From Liolophura sinensis (lineage: Eukaryota > Mollusca > Polyplacophora > Chitonida > Chitonidae): a stretch of DNA of 64,000 bases. Under the pieces are notes generated by a model. That model saw only the letters and a list, made by a program, of their open reading frames with translations, made no database searches and had not been told where the DNA came from. Where the stretch lies: the NCBI RefSeq assembly GCF_032854445.1, contig NC_088295.1, positions 31,800,470 through 31,864,469 on the forward strand. The letters are read 5' to 3'. The position numbers were made by a program, and so were the translations under genes. Positions 51,301 through 60,300 of the stretch are shown piece after piece; the stretch's first letter is position 1, and each line of letters begins with the position of its first letter.

Positions 51301-54300
51301 CAGTCGTGTTGACAGAATCCAGGGTTCTCTGAACATTCGTCAATATCTGGACAATAAACACAGCAATGGTCAAACTGAGGTTACGTTAAACTGAAGGGTC
51401 CCAAACACTTGCGGCGTAAATCTAACTGTATGGGATGGAATTTCCTTTTCATGTCCATCTATCTGTCTGTCTGTTTGTCTGTCTGCAAGCATGTATTTAT
51501 GTATTTATGTGTCCTTTGATTTTTTCCACAACCGTTCATCTAACTGACTTCATACTTGCGAGATTTATTGTGTTGAAATATTCCGTAAGGGGACTGTAGG
51601 GAGAGCCTACATGCACCACATCTCCAGACAGGACTTAGTGGCAGAAAATAATTTCTCACATATATTTCGTTACGATGCCAAGTTTTTAGCAAAGCGTATG
51701 ATCTTGTTTTTGTGTTAATACAACGACAAATAATAAAGAATGACCCCCACCCTCAGCTCAAATTGCGTGAAAAGACTGTGTGAATACATACCTGAACCAG
51801 ATTCGCTGACTCTGTTTTTAATGAATGTATTCTAGTGGTATATATTTCACCGCTCACCTGTGCAGGTAATGTTATTTGTGTCTAACCGAAAACCTTTCCG
51901 ACAGCGACAGTTAAAGGAGCCGACACTGTTATCACAAATCTGCTCGCACCCGCCATTTTTTTCTTTACATTCATTGATATCTACGTGAAAAAGAAATAAT
52001 ACCTTTAACAAGAACTCAAGGTACCTAACAAACATTTGATTGGGCCAATTGTTCGGCCTCGCAAAGATTTTCATGACATAACAGTAGGGTATTCTGATGA
52101 ATTGCTTGTCAACATTATCTGGTTTTATAGTAACGATTCGTCAGTATTTTTTTATGTTTGATCACACCTGCACATGCAATCCCGTCAGACAATAACTTGT
52201 ATCCTGAAGGACAGCCGCAGACAAAGGAACCAGGCTCGTTGTGACATTCTCGCTCACATCCCCCGTTGGAATTAAAACATTCATTGATGTCTGTAAATAC
52301 AGAGTAAGCATTGTGTACAGAAAATAGTGAAAGTAATATGTGACCTTTGTATTCAATTTGCCAGTCATAAGTTATGCATCTTTTCCCGCCAAAGACAATA
52401 ATGTTTCTAAAACAAGCCTTAAACTTTTAATTACAAAAGAACTGGATTTCAGGGGGGGAAATGGACAAAGAATTATGAATAATGGCTAACCAAAAATTTC
52501 ATTAATGTCCTAAAGTCAGTAATAGAAATTCATTAGACATAATTCACAAATAATGCGGCAATTGTGCGTCAGAGGAAACAGTGACAACCAAACGCAGAAC
52601 GGTTGAAATTGACAATCTAAATATATTTCAACGCATGGGTTATTTACGGAGCCGTAAAAAAGAAATGATGAGAAAATACATGGTGAAAAACCAATTTTTT
52701 CATAGAGAAACAAAATTGGGGGGGGGGGGGGGATGGAGAGAGAAATAAAAAATGACATTGTGAAAAAAAATTTTAGAAGATAAAATCTGTTTTTTTTAAC
52801 CCACGAGATTTAAAGTCGGGGCCCGGAGTTTAAAAGTCCATTTGACTAAATCGGCCAATCATAGGTCGTTTGCTATCAACAGCCAATATGTCAGCCACGG
52901 ACCAGCATCTCTCACTAATATCTACATATTTTGACTAGGGTCTAACCATGAGATAAATAGCTTGTATTTTAAATTAGAAACAGGATTGCAATGGGCCTGA
53001 TCGACTACACAGGTCAATTCCACTCTGTTAAAAAACACATCATTCTCAGCCGCCACGCTGCAGAACTTGTGAACTACCCATGTACCTGTACGTTTTTTGC
53101 TTGACGAGCACGACTATAGGTCCTACAGAAACAGTTACTTACTAACAGAACAAAACAGTACACCGCTATAGGTCGACTTGTTTTAGGCGCAAAACGCATT
53201 CCTCATAATCAACGAGGCAGCTTATCAATAAACAGATTTCAAGAGACATACATGGACTAAATACAAATAAAACACAAAATACAGCATGCCCTTATATAGC
53301 TGACTTTCAGTTCAACTGCTTTCACCATGTGCAACACCATTAGAATACGTGTACTTATCCAGCCAGGGTGGAACTAAGGCGAGCTGTATGCATACGTTAT
53401 GTAGACCATAATTTTGTGTCGTATGTGGACATAACTTTGTGTCACATATGGACATAATTTTGTGTCACATATGGACATAACTTTGTGTCACATATGGACA
53501 TGCATGAAGACGGCGACGATAAGTTGGAATCTTAACGTTTATTTGAGTGTATTTTTGGTTGAATGTTTACTTTATTAAAAAAATGATACACGGCTTTTGG
53601 GACTATACCGCTATAGATCGAGATTGTGTTATCGTTCCCTCGTCACCTAAAGGGACATAATTTGCAAGCAACAAGCAGTTAATTGGCAAAATCATAATGG
53701 CACTGACGATCACCTATATCCTATCCCCTATAGTCCCCCTATATATAGATGAGATTATAGCGTAACCCCAAGTATTTGCATATGTGATTGGTCAATTAAG
53801 ACAGGGTCCGGACGTTAAAACTTGAGGCCACGACTTTAAATGTCAGTGGTTAAAAACATTTTCTCTTGAAAAAAAAATTTTCTGAATTCAAACTTTTTTC
53901 ACCATATCAGTTTCACGACTCCGTAGTTTTAGCTATAAAGATAAAACTGCTAATTGGGGTATGCAGCGACGTACATGTACATAAGTGCCACTAAATTTCG
54001 CATATATGAAGTGCATTCATTACTAGTGTATAAAAATAAGGTCACATACCTGTGCATTCATTACCAGCGTATCCACGTCAGAGTTACATAACTGTGCACT
54101 CATTACCAGTGTATCCAGCTAGGGTTACATACCTGTACATTTATTACTACTGTATCCACCTAGGGTTACATACCTGTACATTCATTACCGGTGTATCCAG
54201 CTAGGGTTACATAGCTATGCGTTCATTACCAGTGTATCCACCTAGGGTGACATACGTGTACATTCATTACCAGTTAATCCAGCTAGGGTTACATACCTGT

Positions 54301-57300
54301 ACATTCATTACTTAGTGTTACCCGGCTAGGGTTACATACCAGTGCAGTCATTACCAGTGTAGCCATCTAGGGATACATACTTATGCAATATTACCAGTGT
54401 ATTCAGCTCGGGTTACATACCTGTGCATTCATTACGAGTGTTTCCAGCTAGGATTACATACCTGTGCATTCATTACGAGTGTTTCCAGCTAGGATTACAT
54501 ACCTGTGCATTCATTACGAGTGTTTCCAGCTAGGATTACATAGCTGTGCGTTCATTACGAGTGTTCCAGCTAGGATTACATACCCGTACATTTATTACCA
54601 GTGAATACAGCTAGTATGACATTCATCCACATTCATTATTTTGTGTACCCAATCAGGGTTACATACCAGTACACTTATTACCAGTGTATCCAGCTAGGTT
54701 AAATACCTGCTTATTCATTACCAGTGTATCCAGCTAGGGTTACATACCTGTACATTCATTGCCAGTGAATGCAGGTAGGATGACATACCTGCACATTCAT
54801 TCTTAGTGTATCCAGCTAGGAATCCAGCTAGGAATCCATACCTATGCATCATTACCAGTGTATCCACATGGGGTTACATACCTGTGGATTCATTACCAGC
54901 GTATCCAGCCAGAGTTACATAACTGTGCACTCATTACCAGTGTATCCAGCTACAGTTACATACCTGTACATTTATTACCAATGTATCTAGCTAGGGTTAA
55001 ATACCTGCACATTCATTATCAGTGTAACCACCTAGGCCTACATACCTGTGCGTTCATTACTAGTGCATCCAGCTCGGGTGACATACCTGTACATTCATTA
55101 CCAATGTTATTTATTTATTCATTTGATTGGTGTTTAACGCCGTACTCAAGAATATTTCATTTATATGAAGGCGGCCAGCATTATGGTGGGTGGAAACCGG
55201 GCACAGCCTGGGGGAAACCCACGACCATCCGCAGGTTGCTGACAGACCTTCCCACGTACGGCCGTAGAGGAAACCAGCATGTGCAGGACTTGAACTCACA
55301 GCGACCGCATTGTTGAGAGGCTCTTGAGTCATTACGCTGCGCTAGCGCGCTAACCATCTGAGCCAAGGAGGCCCCCATTACCACTGTATACACCTGAGGT
55401 TACACAACTGTACATTCATTACCAGTATAACCAGCTCGGGTCACATAGCTGTGCGTTTATTACCAGTGAATCCAGCTAGGATGCGTTCATGCACATTTAT
55501 TATTTGTGTATCCAACCAGGGTTACATACTAGTATATTTATTACCAGTGTATCCAGCTTGGGTTAAATACCTGTGTATTCATTACCATTGTATGCAGCTA
55601 GGGTTACATACCTGTACATTCGTTACAAGTGAATCCAGCCATGATGATATAATTGCACACTTGCTCTTAGTGTGTCCAGCTAGGGCTCCATACCTATGCC
55701 ACCATTGCCAGTGTATCCAGCTAGGGTTACATACCTGTACATTCATTATCAGTGTATCCAGGTAGGTTTACATACCTGTACGTTCATTACCAGTGAATCC
55801 AGCCATGATGACATAACTGCACATTTGCTCTTAGTGTATCCAGCTAGGGTTACATACCTGTACATTCATTATCAGTGTATCCAGCTAGGGTTACATACCT
55901 GCACATTCATTACCAGTGTATCCAGCCAGGGTTACATACCTATGCATGCATTGCAAGTGTACACAGCTAGGGTTACGTACTTGCGCTTTCATTATTAGTG
56001 TCCAGCTAGGCTTATATATCTGTGTATTCATTACCAGTGAATCCAGCTAGGATGACATACCTGCACATTCATTCTTAGTGTATCCAGCTAGGATTTCATA
56101 CCCCTGCATTCATTACCAGTGTATTCAACTAGGGTTACACACCTGTACGTTCATTACCAGGGTATCCAGCTGGGTTACACACCCGTACATTCATTACCAG
56201 TGTGTCCAGCTGCGGTTACATATCTGTACATTCATTACCAGCGTATCCAGCCAGGGTTACATAACCGTGTACTCATTACCAGTGAATCCAGCTAGGGTTA
56301 CATACATGTACAGTTATTACCAGTGTACTAAGCTAGGGTCACATACCTGTACATTTATTACCAGTGTAACTACCTAGGCCTACATACCTGTACATTCATT
56401 ACCGGTTTATCCAGCTAGGGTTACACATCTGTATACACATTATTAGTGTATCTAGCTAGTGTTACTTACCTGTGCATTCATTACTGGTGTATTCAACTAA
56501 GATGATATACCTGCAAAATCATTACTAGTGTATCAAGCAAGGGTTACATACCTTTGCATTCATTACCTGTGTAACCAGCTAAGCTTACATTCTTGCACAT
56601 TTATAATAAGAGTATCCAGCTAGGGTTTACATACCTGCACATTCATTGTTAGTGTATCCAGCAAAGGTAACATACACATAAACTCATTACCAGTGCATCC
56701 GGCTAAGGTTACATACCGGTGCATTCATTACCAGTGTATCCAGTTAGGGTCACATAGCTGTGCGTTCATTACCGGTGTACCCAGCCACAGTTAAATTCCT
56801 GTACATTTGTTACCACTGTATCCACCTAAGGTGACATGCTGGTACATTCATTACCACTGTATCCAGCTAGGGTTACATACCGGTACATTCATTACCAGTG
56901 TTTCCAGCTAGGGTTACATACCTGTATATCCATTACCAGTGTTTCCAGCTAGGGTTACATACCTGTATATTCATTACCAGTGAATCCAGCTAGAATGACA
57001 TTCATGCACATTTATTTATATGTGTATCCAACCAGGGTTACTTACCAGTATGTTTATTACCAGTGTATACAGCTAAGGTTACATACCTGTGTATTCATTA
57101 CCAGTGAATCCAGCAAACGTTACATACCTGTACATTCATTACAAGTGTATTCAGTCAGGGTTACATACCTGGGCATTCATTATCAGTGTATCCAGCTAGG
57201 GTTACACACCTGTACATTCATGAGTCTGTATCCAGCTAGGGTTACAGTCCGTCACATTCAGTACCAGTGTGTCCAGCTAGGGTTACATACTTGTGCATTT

Positions 57301-60300
57301 TGTTACCAGGGTATCCAGCTCGGGTGACATACCTGTGCATTCATTACCAAAGTATCCAGCTGGGGTTACATACATATGCATTCATTATCAGTGTATTCTG
57401 CTAGGGCTACATACATATTCTTTTTTTACCAGTGTATCCAGCAACGGTTACATTACCTGTGTATCCAGCTAGCGTTACATGACTGTGCATTCATTACCTA
57501 TGTATCCAGCTAGTGTTACATACATGTACATTTATTCTTAGCGTATCCAGCTAGGGTTACATACCTGTGCAATTATTACCAGTGAATCCAGAAAGACAAT
57601 GGCAGACCTCCGGGGACCGACAGCTTCCTCCGTTAGGGCACTCACCTGGTGTTAGGCCGTGACAAATGGCTGGAAAAGAAGGTGGAAGTTCACTGTGAAC
57701 AAAGCGTCAACATTGGTTAGATATTTTGTGACCTGACTGTAAAATACCTCAGATATGCTACTTTCCCGTATTCATTTATTTATTGATGTGATTTGTGTTT
57801 TAGGCCGTACTTAAGAATATTGTTGTTCATTTAAGATGGATCATTCGTTCATTTAATCCGACTTATTATACGATTTATTTATTTGATTGGTGTTTCACAC
57901 GAATATTTCACTTATACGACGGCGGCCTGTATTATGGTGGAAAGCCATTAAAAAATACAAAGCCGGTAACATCTATGGCATTCCATCCGAATGGCTGATT
58001 CACTCATACAAAGGAGGCGACATATACGAACATTCAACCAACTGGTTATTTGACATGTGAGATGCGTGGGATTTTGTCCAGGTGATCATTTGACTTCCAC
58101 AAAGTCGTTAGCATGACTCGACCTTCATCTCACATCATATATGAATTTAGAAAACCTTACCTGTCTCTTTGCTGGCTTCGTCTTTAAGTCAAGAGGTTTG
58201 TTAGGGCTGAGAGCTGCCATAGTTTCCCCTAGGTCTGGTCCTTTTGTTTCGACACATCAATCCTAACCCGCACAATTAAACTGAACGATTATTCAGTTTG
58301 GCGTAATACATAAAACATTCTAATGAAAAACAAAATATACCCACGCAGACAGCTCCCTTGGCCATCACCCAACACCCCATGCCCGGGGGCACAATCACAC
58401 CTATACGACCCAAGGGTATTCACGCAGTTCTGATCACAGTCATCGGTGGAAAGACTGCACTCGTCAATGTCTGCAAAACACGTTAGTATTGTAAATTTTA
58501 AAGTCAGCTTTCAATTTTACTCAAAATTACATGTACATCATGCCTAATCAGGACGAGCAAACTTTCCAACAACACTTTCTGTAAGGGAGACATGAGAGCA
58601 AATCTTTAACTCAGTACATTAAGTGACACTTAACCTAACATTACAACCCACAAACAAGTGACGGTCCTGAGTTTGGTAATTAACAGGGCATCAACAATGA
58701 CCCATCATTCTCGTGTCACTGCACTTTATACGCGTGCAAAAACAGAGCATTACTGTTTAAAATATCACCTATAACAACTACCTTAACATTAATTCTAATA
58801 TACAAGAGGCTTAGTCGTTTACGATGATTAGTATGCGTGTGAGACATCAACGATGGAATACTCCTCTCGTGGTATTTTGCTATACCTATATGCAAAACCT
58901 GAGCTCAATGCATTCAGTACTTTTACCAAATTAGTACATTTGGATCACCTTTACATACCCCGACAGTCTGGCGTCTGGAACCCAGAAGGACAAGTGCAGT
59001 TGTCCGGGCTGACACAGCTGCCTCCGTTAGGGCACGTCCCTGCTGGGGAATGCCCGCACACGGCTGGAAATGGGAAGAGCAGCAGATGGGTTAAGATGGA
59101 ATAAAGCTGAATGTGCAATATAAATACCAGGGGAATAAGGTGTTTAACAAACATGAAAATATATTTCATTAGAGAATTCCTTGTCTGATATACAAGCGTT
59201 AACCAGGTAAAATCAGTATTATGTAGGTAACAACAAAAGTGAAGGAAGTCAAAGTTGCCAGTCCATTCCTGAAATGTGAGTAGAAATAAGAATATTCATT
59301 TCGACATCTGAAGCACTCATCTAAGGCTTTGTACCAAATGCTAAACATCGCTAAACGCTAAACATCGCAGGTTTCATGAAGTCAGTCTTGACGGTACGTG
59401 GCTGTGTCTTATGCTCAAAATAAAACGCCTGAAGTTTTTCTCAATTTTCGCCGATGAATCTGTGTATTATTTATTTAGTTTACTTAGTTATTTTATTTGA
59501 GGTATAATGGAGTATTTATATGAATATTTCACTTATATGACGTCCAAGTCAAATGGAAAGGGAATCCAGACAAAGCCTGATGCTCTCGACATTACTTTGG
59601 GGAAACGTCGGTAAGTTTTCCTTACGCAAGCATGTGTTGTCAGCCGCCAGACGATAGCCGGAAATACATTCACAGTGGAACGAACCCGGTGTATTCACGC
59701 ACCGCTGGTCGCAGTCGGACTTTCCGGACGTGCACTCGTCGATGTCTATAAATAACATGCATGATGAAGTGTATGTTTCTATACAATGGTATGAATAAAG
59801 ATATCTTTATGGTTATACGGTACCCGTCCGACAGCAGGATCAACCGTAAATCTTCAATGTGTATATGTATATGTGGTTGGGTTTATCGACGAACTTAACA
59901 ACTTTTCAGTCATGTGACGACGAGTTATTAGGTGTTTGTACATTTACCGTGTCTCCTTCTGGCAGGAAAAGTCCATGCCGCCAAAGTGCTGCCTCCACTA
60001 AGGAAAAAAGCCGAACACATCAGACATGACACCCAACAAAGTCACACACCCAGTCACATTATACCTATACCTTTTACTGAAGATAATGGTTGAATGTTCC
60101 TTGACAATTAGGCAAAATGTGCGACAAATCTGCAAAACTTTCAAAATCCGAAACATTCACAACACATGAGATATATTAACTCATACTTTTAGGTCTTAAT
60201 CCAAAGAAGATGTATGTAAGTATGTACAGCCATTACGTAACATTAAGCTCATATTTTGTACACAAAAGTACTTATCAAGTCAATAAAATTGTTTATTTAT

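Noticed and set aside
54858-57327. Plus-strand open frames of 100-150 residues with recurring CTFITS and IHYQC motifs
   Set aside because: They follow the 41-bp array (three units equal 123 bases, so the frame repeats every 41 residues). They are products of the repeat on the strand opposite to its exon source.
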